64,000 bases of DNA from NCBI GenBank assembly GCA_023384575.1, contig JAHDVP010000002.1, positions 71,479-135,478 of the forward strand, in the 5' to 3' direction. This document shows, piece by piece, positions 6,867 to 15,190 of the stretch. The stretch is from Acidobacteriota bacterium (GTDB lineage Bacteria; Acidobacteriota; Vicinamibacteria; Vicinamibacterales; JAFNAJ01). A program made the translations under genes and the position numbers. The notes beneath the pieces were generated by a model, which worked only from the letters and a program-made list of their open reading frames with translations, was not told the DNA's origin and did no database searches. Position 1 is the stretch's first letter. The number at the start of each line of letters is the position of its first letter.

Positions 6867-9401
6867 CTACAACACCGAGAGCGGGTCGACGTCGACGACC
6901 GCTCGCCGGCGGATCTCCGGCAGCGCGTCGAGTGCCGCCCCGAGCGCCTCGCGCATTGCGCGACGCTCCTGGCCCTTCATGAAGAACTGGGCGCGGTGCT
7001 CCCCGCGCAGGCGCCCGAGCGGCGCGGCGGCCGGGCCGAGCACCCGGAACCGCCCGCGCGCGGCGCGGACGTGGTCGGCCAGCCGCCGCGCCTCGTCGAT
7101 CGCCCGCGCGGCGGTCGGCGCTCGCACGATCACGTTGACGAGCGATACGACGGGCGGGTACCGCATCGCCTGGCGGTAGGCGATCTCCCGTTCGTAGAAG
7201 GCGACGTAGTCCTGCGTCGTCGCATGGACGATGCTGTAGTGCTCCGGAAAGAGTGTCTGGATGATCGCCTCGCCGGGACGCTCGCCGCGGCCCGCGCGTC
7301 CCGCCACCTGCGTCAGCAGCTGGAACGTGCGCTCCGAGGCGCGGAAGTCGGCGAGTCCGAGGCCCACGTCGGCCGACACCACCCCGACGAGCGTGACGGC
7401 CGGGAAGTCGTGCCCTTTCGCGATCATCTGCGTCCCGACGAGCACGTCGAGGTCGTGCGCGGCGAAGCGCGACAGCAGGCGCGCGATCTCGCCCTTCCGC
7501 CGCATCGTGTCGCGGTCGACCCGCGCGACGCGCAGCCCCTCGACGCTGCCGAGCAGCTCCGACTCGACACGCTCGGTCCCGAAGCCGGTGTACTCGAGGA
7601 ACTCGGCGCCGCACGTGGCGCAGCGGTCGGGCAGCCGGACCGAGTAGTCGCAGTAGTGACAGCGTCCGCGCCCGATCGCCCTGTGCACCGTGAGCGTGAC
7701 GCTGCAGTTGGGGCACTCGAGCGTGCCGCCGCACTGCCGACAGAAGATCGACGTCGCGAAGCCACGCCGGTTGAGCAGCACGATGGCCTGCTCACCGCGG
7801 CCGACGCACGCGACGAGCGATTCCCGCAGGGTGCGGCTCAGCACGACGTCCGGCCCTTCGTCGGCATACTCGTCGCGCATGTTCACGACGCGCACGTCGG
7901 CCAGCGGCCGGTCGAGCACCCGACGCGCCATCACGACCGAACTGTACCGGCCGGCGAGCGCATTGTGGTAGGTCTCGAGCGACGGCGTCGCCGACCCGAG
8001 CACGACGAGCGCCCCCGACGCCCGGCCGCGCACGATCGCCACGTCGCGCCCGTGGTACCGCGGCGCGTCCTCCTGCTTGTACGACGTGTCGTGCTCTTCG
8101 TCGACGATGATGAGGCCCGGGGAGGAGAGCGGGGCGAACACCGCCGAACGCGTACCGACGACGAGGTCGACGTCGCCGCGCCGGATGCGATGCCACTGGT
8201 CGTGGCGCTCACCGTCGGAAAGGCCGCTGTGCTGGATGGCGACGCGATCGCCGAAGGTGTGACGGAACGTCGCTGCGACCGCCGGCGTCAGCGCGATCTC
8301 GGGCACGAGGATCAGTACACGCCGTCCCGCAGCCACGACGGTCTGCGCCAGCCGCCGGTAGACTTCCGTCTTCCCGCTGCCGGTCACCCCGTGGAGCAGG
8401 GCGACGCGGAACTCACCGAGCGCCGAGAGCGCCCTGAGCGTCGCCAGTGCTTCTTCCTGGTCGGCCGTCGCCTCGACCAGCGCCTTCTCGGCCTCCCTCG
8501 CCGCCACTCGCCCTTCATCGACGAAGGGATCGCGGTCGACGTGAGCGGTCGTGAACGCGACCAGCCGCTTCCTCGCGAGGCCGGCCACCGCCGCCGGCGC
8601 GATGCCCCGCGCCGCGAACTCCGGCGTCTCCACGCCATCGGCGGCGACGAGCAGCGCGTGAAGGGCCTCCCGCTGGCGGTCGGGCAGCGCGTCGACGACG
8701 CCGGGCTCGCGCGCCGCGGCCGTCGCATGCGCCACCCGCACGGTCCGGAACGCCGACGATCGCCCCGTCAGCTCGTGCTCGATGCGCACGAGGCCCTCGC
8801 GCTCGAGCGATCGCAGTCGCAGACGGGCCTCGCGCAGCCGTGAAGCGCGCGCCGGCCCGGCTGGTGCGCCGCCCGCCGCTCGCGTCGCCAGCACCGCAGG
8901 GGACATGGCCGCCGCCTCGATCGGATCGAGCAGGGCACGCGTCAGCTCGTCGAGAGTATGGAGAGGCGACCTGGCGAGCTGGCGCCCTGCATCCGTGATG
9001 ACGACACGGGCGCGACTTCGAACCGTCGTGGACGGCGGCAGGGCGGCGGCCATCGCCTCACCCGGCGCGCACATGTAGTAGTCGGCCACCCAGAGCGCGA
9101 GGTCGACGACCGGCCCGGGCAGAAAGGCCTGGTCGTCGAGCAGGCGGTCGACGTGCTTGATCGCCGAAGGCACCACCGGGCGTGAAAGGCCGGCGTCGCT
9201 CACCGGCGCGACGGGACGTCCCGGCCGCCCCTCGCGCTCGACCGAGACGATGACGCCGGTCACGACCCGGCGGCCGACCGTGACGACGGCCCGCGCACCG
9301 CGCACGGGCTCGACCTCGTCGGGAACGCGGTAGGTCAGTGCCGGCAGCGACGGCACCGGAACGGCCACCGACACCAGCCACGGCATGACGCGACTAGCCA
9401 C
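6867..9401 (-). CDS. priA: primosomal protein N' (replication restart helicase PriA)
   Basis: 844 residues from a start that overlaps the upstream uracil-DNA glycosylase gene by 8 bp. A second in-frame ATG at 9386 would remove the overlap. Walker A GVTGSGKTE is at 338-346 and the DEEH box at 434-437. The zinc-binding insertion has eight cysteines: 554, 557, 563, 566, 581, 584, 594 and 597. The N-terminal DNA-binding domain and winged helix precede the helicase core. PriA reloads the replisome at stalled forks. It is the last gene of the long galE-to-priA minus-strand run. Confidence 0.97.
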   Translation of the reverse strand: MASRVMPWLVSVAVPVPSLPALTYRVPDEVEPVRGARAVVTVGRRVVTGVIVSVEREGRPGRPVAPVSDAGLSRPVVPSAIKHVDRLLDDQAFLPGPVVDLALWVADYYMCAPGEAMAAALPPSTTVRSRARVVITDAGRQLARSPLHTLDELTRALLDPIEAAAMSPAVLATRAAGGAPAGPARASRLREARLRLRSLEREGLVRIEHELTGRSSAFRTVRVAHATAAAREPGVVDALPDRQREALHALLVAADGVETPEFAARGIAPAAVAGLARKRLVAFTTAHVDRDPFVDEGRVAAREAEKALVEATADQEEALATLRALSALGEFRVALLHGVTGSGKTEVYRRLAQTVVAAGRRVLILVPEIALTPAVAATFRHTFGDRVAIQHSGLSDGERHDQWHRIRRGDVDLVVGTRSAVFAPLSSPGLIIVDEEHDTSYKQEDAPRYHGRDVAIVRGRASGALVVLGSATPSLETYHNALAGRYSSVVMARRVLDRPLADVRVVNMRDEYADEGPDVVLSRTLRESLVACVGRGEQAIVLLNRRGFATSIFCRQCGGTLECPNCSVTLTVHRAIGRGRCHYCDYSVRLPDRCATCGAEFLEYTGFGTERVESELLGSVEGLRVARVDRDTMRRKGEIARLLSRFAAHDLDVLVGTQMIAKGHDFPAVTLVGVVSADVGLGLADFRASERTFQLLTQVAGRAGRGERPGEAIIQTLFPEHYSIVHATTQDYVAFYEREIAYRQAMRYPPVVSLVNVIVRAPTAARAIDEARRLADHVRAARGRFRVLGPAAAPLGRLRGEHRAQFFMKGQERRAMREALGAALDALPEIRRRAVVDVDPLSVL

Positions 9402-10218
9402 TCGTGGCGAGCAGGACCATGACCTTCTTCATGTCCTCCCAGGTCTCGCGCTTGCGCTCGGGACTGCGCAGCAGGAAGGCCGGGTGGAACGTCGGGACGA
9501 GGCGCGCCCCGCGATACTCGAAGACCTGCCCCCGCAGCCGCGAGATCGGCTCCCTGGTACGGAGCAGCACCTGCGCGGCATACGTGCCGAGCGCCACGAT
9601 CACCGCGGGGCGGATGACGTCAATCTGCCGGAACAGGAACGGCTCGCAGGTGGCCACCTCGTCGGGCTCCGGGTTGCGGTTGCCCGGCGGCCGGCACTTG
9701 ACGACGTTGGCGATGTACACCTGGTCGCGCGTCAGGTTCATGGCCTCGATGATCTTCGTCAGCAACTGCCCCGCGCGGCCGACGAACGGAATTCCCTGGA
9801 CGTCCTCGTCGTACCCCGGTCCCTCGCCGACGAACATCAGCCGGGCCCTGGGGTTGCCCACGCCGAAGACGACCTGCCGGCGCCCCAGCCCGTGCAGCTT
9901 GCACCGCGTGCAGTCGCCGATGTGCGTGCGGAGCTCGTCGAGCCACTGCTGTGGGTCGACGTCGAGCGCGGCAGGGTCGGGGAGATCGGGCAGCGGCGCC
10001 TCGACGGGCGGACGGCTGCGCGCGGCCGCGCGTTCGGTGGCCGGCAGCCCGCCCGGCTGGTCACGCCCGCCCTCGCCGGCAGCGGATCCCTCCAGTACCC
10101 CGGCCGGCGCGGCCTCGCCGGGCCGGCGGCGCCACGTTGCCGATTGGCTGAAGCCCTGAACGCCGAACTCCTCGAGGAGCGTCAGATGGCGGATCAAGTG
10201 GTCGCGTGCGTCGTCCAA
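9394..10218 (-). CDS. family 4 uracil-DNA glycosylase, [4Fe-4S]
   Basis: 274 residues. The catalytic domain starts near 95. Cluster cysteines are C103, C106, C175 and C191. The uracil-pocket motif is GEGPGYDEDVQGIPFVGRAG (131-150), and the second catalytic motif HPAFLL is at 245-250. It removes uracil from DNA after cytosine deamination, important in GC-rich DNA. An extra 90-residue N-terminus has a helix followed by a proline/alanine/glycine-rich linker, longer than in thermophile homologues. It is downstream of coaBC across a 119-bp gap filled by tandem repeats. Confidence 0.93.
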   Translation of the reverse strand: MDDARDHLIRHLTLLEEFGVQGFSQSATWRRRPGEAAPAGVLEGSAAGEGGRDQPGGLPATERAAARSRPPVEAPLPDLPDPAALDVDPQQWLDELRTHIGDCTRCKLHGLGRRQVVFGVGNPRARLMFVGEGPGYDEDVQGIPFVGRAGQLLTKIIEAMNLTRDQVYIANVVKCRPPGNRNPEPDEVATCEPFLFRQIDVIRPAVIVALGTYAAQVLLRTREPISRLRGQVFEYRGARLVPTFHPAFLLRSPERKRETWEDMKKVMVLLATSG

Positions 10219-10234
10219 CGTGAGCGTGTCCCTC

Positions 10235-10363
10235 CGCCGGGGCTGAGCCCCGGCGCTACGGCTAAGAACCCCGGCGCCACGGCGCGCCGTGACGGCTCCG
10301 GCGCTACGGCTAAGAACCTCGGCGCCACGGCGCGCCGCTACGGCCCCGGCGCTGCGGCCCGGC
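10235..10363. repeat. 48-bp tandem repeat, about 2.4 copies, with REP-like palindrome
   Basis: Units start at 10250, 10298 and (partial) 10346, each opening CCGGCGCT. They differ at only a few positions. The left flank is the palindrome CGCCGGGGC / GCCCCGGCG (10235-10255), also found at 2353. The array runs into the coaBC stop codon, so the last CoaBC residues come from repeat sequence. Confidence 0.8.
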
Positions 10364-11561
10364 GCTCGGCCAGCAGGCGCACGACGTGTGCCACGATGCG
10401 CCCGGCGAGCTGGCGCTTGGGGCCGAGCGGCACGGTCTCTTCGGCGTCGGCGCCGATGATCGTGGCGGCGTTTGCGTCGACCTCGAAGCCGGCGTCGACG
10501 CCGGAGACGTCGTTGGCGACGATGAGATCGGCGCGCTTCGCCTCGCGCTTGGCGCGACCTCGTTCGACGACCTGCTCGGTTTCGGCCGCGAACCCGACGA
10601 GCACGGGCAGGGAGCGGCCGCCACGCCAGGCGCCGAGGTCGGCCAGGATGTCGCGCGTCCTCGTCAGCCGAATGACCCAGTCGTCGCCGGTCTTGGCCAC
10701 CTTCTGCGGCCGCGCCCCCTCGGCGGGCGTGTAGTCGGCCACCGCCGCGGCCATGACGATGGCGTCGGCCTCCCCGGCACGCGCCATCACGGCGGTGTGC
10801 ATCTCGGCGGCCGACCGGGTCCGTACCAGTTCGACGCCCGGTCCGACGGGCTGCGACGAGGGTCCGAGCACCAGCACGACGCGCGCGCCTCGGGCCACGG
10901 CTTCATCGACGATGGCGAGTCCCATCTTGCCGCTCGACCGATTGCCGATGAACCGCACGGGATCGAGGTCTTCGAAGGTGGGCCCGGCGGCCACGAGCAG
11001 CGTCCGCCCCGCGAGGTCGCGCTCGACAGGCGCGAGCAGGCCGACGGCCGCGGCGACGACATCGTCAGGTTCGGCCAACCGTCCCTTCCCCACCCAGCCG
11101 CAGGCCAGAAACCCTTCTCCGGGCTCGACGACATGCACGCCTCGGCCTGCCAGCGTCGCGAGATTGGCCTGCGTGGCCGGGTGGTCGAGCATGTGCGTGT
11201 TCATGGCCGGGGCCACGAGCACCGGCGCTTTCGTCGCGAGGTAGAGCGAGGTCAGGAAGTCGTCGGCGAGCCCGTGGGCGAAGCGCGCGAGGGTGTGGGC
11301 CGTGGCCGGGGCCACGACCAGCAAATCGATCGTCGACGCGAGCGAGATGTGTTCGATGTCGGCGTTGGTGCCTGCGGCCCATTGATCGATCACGACCGGG
11401 CGCCTGGTGATGGCCTCGAAGGTGAGCGGGCCGACGAAGTTCTGCGCGCCTCGCGTCAGGACGGCCGCGATGTCGTGTCCGTGCTTCTGCAGCCCGCGCG
11501 CGACCTCGACCGCTTTGTAGGCGCCGATACCGCCAGTCACGCCCAATGCCACGAGAGCCAT
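10338..11561 (-). CDS. coaBC: phosphopantothenoylcysteine synthetase/decarboxylase
   Basis: 407 residues, bifunctional and full length. The CoaC flavodoxin-like part has the catalytic histidine in HIS (71-73), PAMNTHM at 118-124 and the active cysteine C154 in ACGWVGKG. The CoaB part has GPTFEDLDPVRFIGNRSSGK (193-212) and a lysine-containing nucleotide loop. It joins cysteine to 4'-phosphopantothenate with CTP and decarboxylates the product on the way to coenzyme A. It follows rpoZ by 20 bp in an operon order common in many bacteria (gmk-rpoZ-coaBC-priA). The last residues lie inside a tandem repeat. Confidence 0.97.
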   Translation of the reverse strand: MALVALGVTGGIGAYKAVEVARGLQKHGHDIAAVLTRGAQNFVGPLTFEAITRRPVVIDQWAAGTNADIEHISLASTIDLLVVAPATAHTLARFAHGLADDFLTSLYLATKAPVLVAPAMNTHMLDHPATQANLATLAGRGVHVVEPGEGFLACGWVGKGRLAEPDDVVAAAVGLLAPVERDLAGRTLLVAAGPTFEDLDPVRFIGNRSSGKMGLAIVDEAVARGARVVLVLGPSSQPVGPGVELVRTRSAAEMHTAVMARAGEADAIVMAAAVADYTPAEGARPQKVAKTGDDWVIRLTRTRDILADLGAWRGGRSLPVLVGFAAETEQVVERGRAKREAKRADLIVANDVSGVDAGFEVDANAATIIGADAEETVPLGPKRQLAGRIVAHVVRLLAERRAAAPGP

Positions 11562-11581
11562 CGTCCGCTCCTGCCTCGGCG

Positions 11582-11773
11582 CTACTCGGTGGTGTCGTCG
11601 TCGCGCAGGCGCTGCACGGCGCCCGAGAGCACCTCCCTCTGCGCGACGCGGGCGGCCTTGCCACCGCCGTCGACGCGCGGGGTGCAGCCCTTCAGCAACT
11701 GGCGCGCGCGGGCGCCAGCGAGGGTGACGAATTCGAATCGGTTGGGGGACGCACTGCGATCGGTCTGGGTCAT
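11582..11773 (-). CDS. rpoZ: RNA polymerase omega subunit
   Basis: 63 residues, short for the family. The recognisable region is SPNRFEFVTLAGARARQLLKG (9-29), followed by a basic segment and REVLSGAVQRLRDD. Omega helps fold the beta' subunit and contributes to the (p)ppGpp site in some bacteria. The gmk-rpoZ-coaBC neighbourhood strongly supports the call. It is separated from gmk by 86 bp of heptamer repeats. Confidence 0.88.
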   Translation of the reverse strand: MTQTDRSASPNRFEFVTLAGARARQLLKGCTPRVDGGGKAARVAQREVLSGAVQRLRDDDTTE

Positions 11774-11797
11774 GGGTTGTGGGGCTGGAGGTGTTTG

Positions 11798-11859
11798 TTA
11801 TTGGTTGTTGGTTATTGGTTGTTGGTCGTTGGCTTCAGGCCCGCCCTGTAGCCTGTAGC
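11798..11859. repeat. heptamer tandem repeats (TTRTTGG; CTGTAGC)
   Basis: Five in-phase 7-bp units of the TTATTGG/TTGTTGG kind at 11798-11832, then CTGTAGC twice at 11846-11859, between rpoZ and gmk. The same 7-bp periodicity with T/G-rich units occurs at 56254 and 62625. Confidence 0.8.
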
Positions 11860-12483
11860 CTAGTATCTCTGAATTCCAAAGGTCTCGAGCACCGACTCGG
11901 CGACCGGGCGCATGATCGCACACCGCGAGCGCTCGGCGAGCAGGATGCCCTCGAGGCGCTCGACGGCGGCGTCGAGCTCGTCGTTGACGACGACGTAATC
12001 GTACTCCAGGTAGCTCGTCACCTCCTGCCGCGCCGTCTCGAGTCGGCGCCGGATGGCCTCGTCGCTGTCCTGGCTACGGCCCCGCAGCCGCTGCTCGAGG
12101 ACCTCGAACGACGGAGGCAGAACGAAGACCGACGTGAAGCGAAGGCCACGTTCGCGCACCTGCCTCGCCCCGTGCACGTCGATGACGAGCACGACATCCT
12201 TGCCCGCCCGCAGGGCCCGCTCGGTATCGGGAGCGCTCGTGCCGTACAGGTTCCCGAAGACGTCGGCCCACTCCAGAAACTCGTGGCGCGCGATCATTGC
12301 CTCGAACGCCTCACGACTGACGAAGGTGTAGTCGACGCCGTCGACTTCGTCCGGGCGGCGTCCGCGCGACGTGTACGAGCGCGACAGCACCAGGTCGGGC
12401 ACGACGTCGGCGAGGCGCTCGACGAGGGTGGTCTTGCCCGTTCCTGACGGCGCCGACACGATGAAGAGCAGCCCTCTCGCCAT
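11860..12483 (-). CDS. gmk: guanylate kinase
   Basis: 207 residues, normal size. The P-loop is APSGTGKTT (11-19), then SRSYTSRGRRPDEVDGVDY, the GMP-binding region, and the lid RGRSQDSDEAIRRRL. It converts GMP and ATP to GDP and ADP. The start is 8 bp after the yicC stop codon, consistent with co-transcription. The frame extends far upstream in non-coding phase, but the family alignment starts here at MARGLLFIVSAPSG. Confidence 0.97.
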   Translation of the reverse strand: MARGLLFIVSAPSGTGKTTLVERLADVVPDLVLSRSYTSRGRRPDEVDGVDYTFVSREAFEAMIARHEFLEWADVFGNLYGTSAPDTERALRAGKDVVLVIDVHGARQVRERGLRFTSVFVLPPSFEVLEQRLRGRSQDSDEAIRRRLETARQEVTSYLEYDYVVVNDELDAAVERLEGILLAERSRCAIMRPVAESVLETFGIQRY

Positions 12484-12491
12484 CGCTCCCC

Positions 12492-13385
12492 CTATTCGAC
12501 GTTCTGGACCTGCTCGCGCATCCGCTCGAGCTCGGCTTTCGCGTGCACGACCAGCTCGGCGACGGCGGTGCCTTCGGCCTTCGACCCGATCGTGTTGATC
12601 TCGCGATTCATCTCCTGCAGCAGGAAGTCGAGCTTCCGGCCGCACGGTTCCGGCGCGCTCGCAAGGCGCGCCCAGTGATCGAGGTGCGCACGGAAGCGCA
12701 CGATCTCCTCGGCGATGTCCGACCGGGCGGCGAACCGGACGACCTCCTGGGCGATCAGCGCCGGCTCGACCGACGCCTCGACCCTCAGCTCCTCGATCCG
12801 GCGCAGGAGCCGGGCCTCGACGGCCGCCCGTCCTTCGTCGGCGGCCGCGGCGATGCGCTCGATCTGCGCCGCGAGGCCCAGCCGTCTGGCCTCGAGGTCG
12901 GCGCTGAGGAACGTCCCCTCGCGCACTCGCATCTCCTGGAGTCCCGCGACGGCGGCCGCGACGGTCTCTTCGATGAGCGCTCGTGCCGCGTCGCCTGGGG
13001 ACGCGCCCTGATCGGGCCCTGGCTCCCGGATCACGAGCGCCTGAGGGAACCGCAGCAGGTCGCCCGGGGCGAGCTCGCCCGAGACGAGCCCCGACGCGCG
13101 CGCCCGGTCGACCGCGTCGCGCAGGGCGCCGACGAACGCTTCGTTCAGCTCGACGTCCACCTGGGGCATCCGCGCGGCCTGTACGCCGATCTGCATCTCG
13201 ACACGCCCGCGCGCGATCCGCTGCTGGACGAGCGTTCGTATCGCGGGCTCGAGCGCCCCGCAGGTCGAGGGGAGGCGCACCTGCAGGTCGAGGAACCGGT
13301 GGTTCACCGCCCTGACGGTGACCGTCACGCTCCCCATCTCGCTCTCGCGCGTCGCCGCGGCGAACCCGGTCATCGACGTGATCAT
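12492..13385 (-). CDS. yicC: YicC-family endoribonuclease
   Basis: 297 residues. It begins MITSMTGFAAATRE, the hallmark N-terminus, and has NHRFLDLQVRLP near residue 30 and the C-terminal phrase KLDFLLQEMNREINTIGSKA, all family signatures. YicC proteins are oligomeric endoribonucleases that in E. coli start degradation of a small RNA. The start codon overlaps the stop of the upstream ABC exporter gene (ATGA), implying translational coupling. The yicC-gmk-rpoZ order is widely conserved. Confidence 0.94.
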   Translation of the reverse strand: MITSMTGFAAATRESEMGSVTVTVRAVNHRFLDLQVRLPSTCGALEPAIRTLVQQRIARGRVEMQIGVQAARMPQVDVELNEAFVGALRDAVDRARASGLVSGELAPGDLLRFPQALVIREPGPDQGASPGDAARALIEETVAAAVAGLQEMRVREGTFLSADLEARRLGLAAQIERIAAAADEGRAAVEARLLRRIEELRVEASVEPALIAQEVVRFAARSDIAEEIVRFRAHLDHWARLASAPEPCGRKLDFLLQEMNREINTIGSKAEGTAVAELVVHAKAELERMREQVQNVE

Positions 13386-15190
13386 GCAGGCTCCCGTCTC
13401 TCCTCGACCGGCTCGGACGCCGGCGGCGCGTCGCTGCCGATCGGTCCGGCAGGCGCGTCGTCGCGCCGGTCGAACATCTGGAGCGCATAGAGGCGCGCGT
13501 ACACGCCTCCTGGCCGGTCGAGCAGTTCCTCGTGCCGTCCGACCTCCCTCACGTGCCCGTCCTCGAGCACGACGATGGCATCGGCCCGACGCACCGTCGA
13601 CAGACGGTGCGCGATCACGAACGACGTCCGGTTCATCAGCAGGTTGGCCAGCGCATCCTGCACGAGCTGCTCCGACTCGGCATCGAGCGAGGAGGTCGCC
13701 TCGTCGAGGATCAGGATGGGCGAGTTCTTGAAGAGCGCTCGCGCGATCGCGAGGCGCTGCCGCTGCCCGCCAGACAGGCGCTGCCCGCGCTCGCCAATCC
13801 TCGTCTCGTACCCGTCGGGCATCGCCACGATGAAGTCGTGCGCATGGGCGGCGCGGGCGGCGGCCTCGATGTCCTCCATGCGGGCAAACGGCGCTCCGTA
13901 GGCGATGTTGTGCGCCACCGTATCGTCGAAGAGCACCGTCTCCTGCGTGACGATGCCGATCTGCGAGCGAAGCGACGCGAGCGTGACGTCGCGAACGTCG
14001 ACACCGTCGATCAGGATGGCGCCGCCGGTCACGTCGTAGAACCGCGGAATCAGGTTGACGAGCGTCGTCTTGCCCGCGCCGCTCAACCCGACGAGTGCGA
14101 CGATCTGCCCCGCCCCCACCGTGAAGCTCACGTCGTCGATGATGCGCCGGCCGTCGCCGTCGTCGTAGTTGAACGTGACGTGGCGGAACTCGATCCCCTC
14201 GCCGAGCGGTGGCAGGATGACGGCGTCGGCCTTCTCGCGCACCTCGGTGTGCGTGTCGAGCACCTCGAAGATGCGCTGCGACGCGGCGATCGCCTGCTGC
14301 AGGGTGGCGTTCACCCGGCTCAGCTTCTTCGCCGGACCGTACATGAGGAACATGGCCGCGATGAACGACGTGAACTCGCCCGTCGTCAGCTCGCCGGTCG
14401 AGATCTGGCGGCTGCCGTACCACAGCGCCGCCGCGATGCCCAGCCCGCCGAGCAGTTCCATCAGCGGCGGCAGCGCAGCGAGCGCCGAAGTGACCTTCAT
14501 GTAGGTCCGGTACAGCCGATCGGACGCACCGGCGAACCGCCGCGTCTCGAACGGCTCCGCCCCGAAAGCCTTCACGATGCGGTGGCCGCCAAGCACCTCC
14601 ACGGCGATGTGCGCCAGATCCTCGGTCTGCTCCTGGCTGCGGCGCGTCGTCCGCCGCACTCGCTGGCCGAGCAACGTGAGCGGGTAGACGACGACCGGGG
14701 CGCCGGTCATGACGACCAGCGCGAGTCGGGCATCGTAATAGAAGAGCAGCGCCGCGTACCCGATGAGCGCGAGCGACTCGCGCAACAGATCGCCGATGGT
14801 CTCCGACACGGCCTGCTGCACCTGCGCCACGTCGTGCACGACCCGCGACAGCAGCTGCCCGGTCGTGCGGCGCGCGAAGAACCCCGCCGACTGGTCGAGC
14901 AGGTGCGAGAACAGCCGGACGCGCAGGTCGCGCACGACGCGCTGCCCGACGTCGGTCATCAGGTACGAGGAGAAGAACGACCCGAACCCCTTGACCAGGT
15001 AGACCACCAGAATCGCGACCGCGACGAGGCCGACCTGCTCGCGGTTTGGCAGCACGTTGTCGAAGATCGGCTTGATCAGGTAGGCGAGGCAGGCGGACGC
15101 GACCGCGTAGGCCGCCATCGCGCCCACCGCCGCCGTCATGCGGCCGCGATACGGGCGCGCGTAGTGCAGCAACCGCAGGAGGGGGTGCAC
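13382..15190 (-). CDS. MsbA-like ABC exporter (fused permease-ATPase)
   Basis: 602 residues from a GTG that shares one base with the galE stop codon. There are six hydrophobic helices in 1-300, with the coupling stretch GGHRIVKAFG at 201-210. The ATPase domain has Walker A GLSGAGKT (368-375), signature LSGGQ (472-476) and Walker B ILILDEATS (492-500). The half-transporter works as a dimer. MsbA-type members flip lipid A core or other lipids across the inner membrane. Placement next to galE and ahead of the polysaccharide cluster hints at lipid or glycan export, but the substrate is not proved. Confidence 0.93.
   Translation of the reverse strand: MHPLLRLLHYARPYRGRMTAAVGAMAAYAVASACLAYLIKPIFDNVLPNREQVGLVAVAILVVYLVKGFGSFFSSYLMTDVGQRVVRDLRVRLFSHLLDQSAGFFARRTTGQLLSRVVHDVAQVQQAVSETIGDLLRESLALIGYAALLFYYDARLALVVMTGAPVVVYPLTLLGQRVRRTTRRSQEQTEDLAHIAVEVLGGHRIVKAFGAEPFETRRFAGASDRLYRTYMKVTSALAALPPLMELLGGLGIAAALWYGSRQISTGELTTGEFTSFIAAMFLMYGPAKKLSRVNATLQQAIAASQRIFEVLDTHTEVREKADAVILPPLGEGIEFRHVTFNYDDGDGRRIIDDVSFTVGAGQIVALVGLSGAGKTTLVNLIPRFYDVTGGAILIDGVDVRDVTLASLRSQIGIVTQETVLFDDTVAHNIAYGAPFARMEDIEAAARAAHAHDFIVAMPDGYETRIGERGQRLSGGQRQRLAIARALFKNSPILILDEATSSLDAESEQLVQDALANLLMNRTSFVIAHRLSTVRRADAIVVLEDGHVREVGRHEELLDRPGGVYARLYALQMFDRRDDAPAGPIGSDAPPASEPVEERREPA

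Noticed and set aside
4975-7734. Long open frame on the minus strand (over 900 codons) opposite HU, the M50 protease and priA's end
   Set aside because: Arginine-rich, low-complexity translation without family features; a mirror of GC-rich coding DNA. The same applies to frames at 36299-38890, 3114-4547 and 6996-8843.
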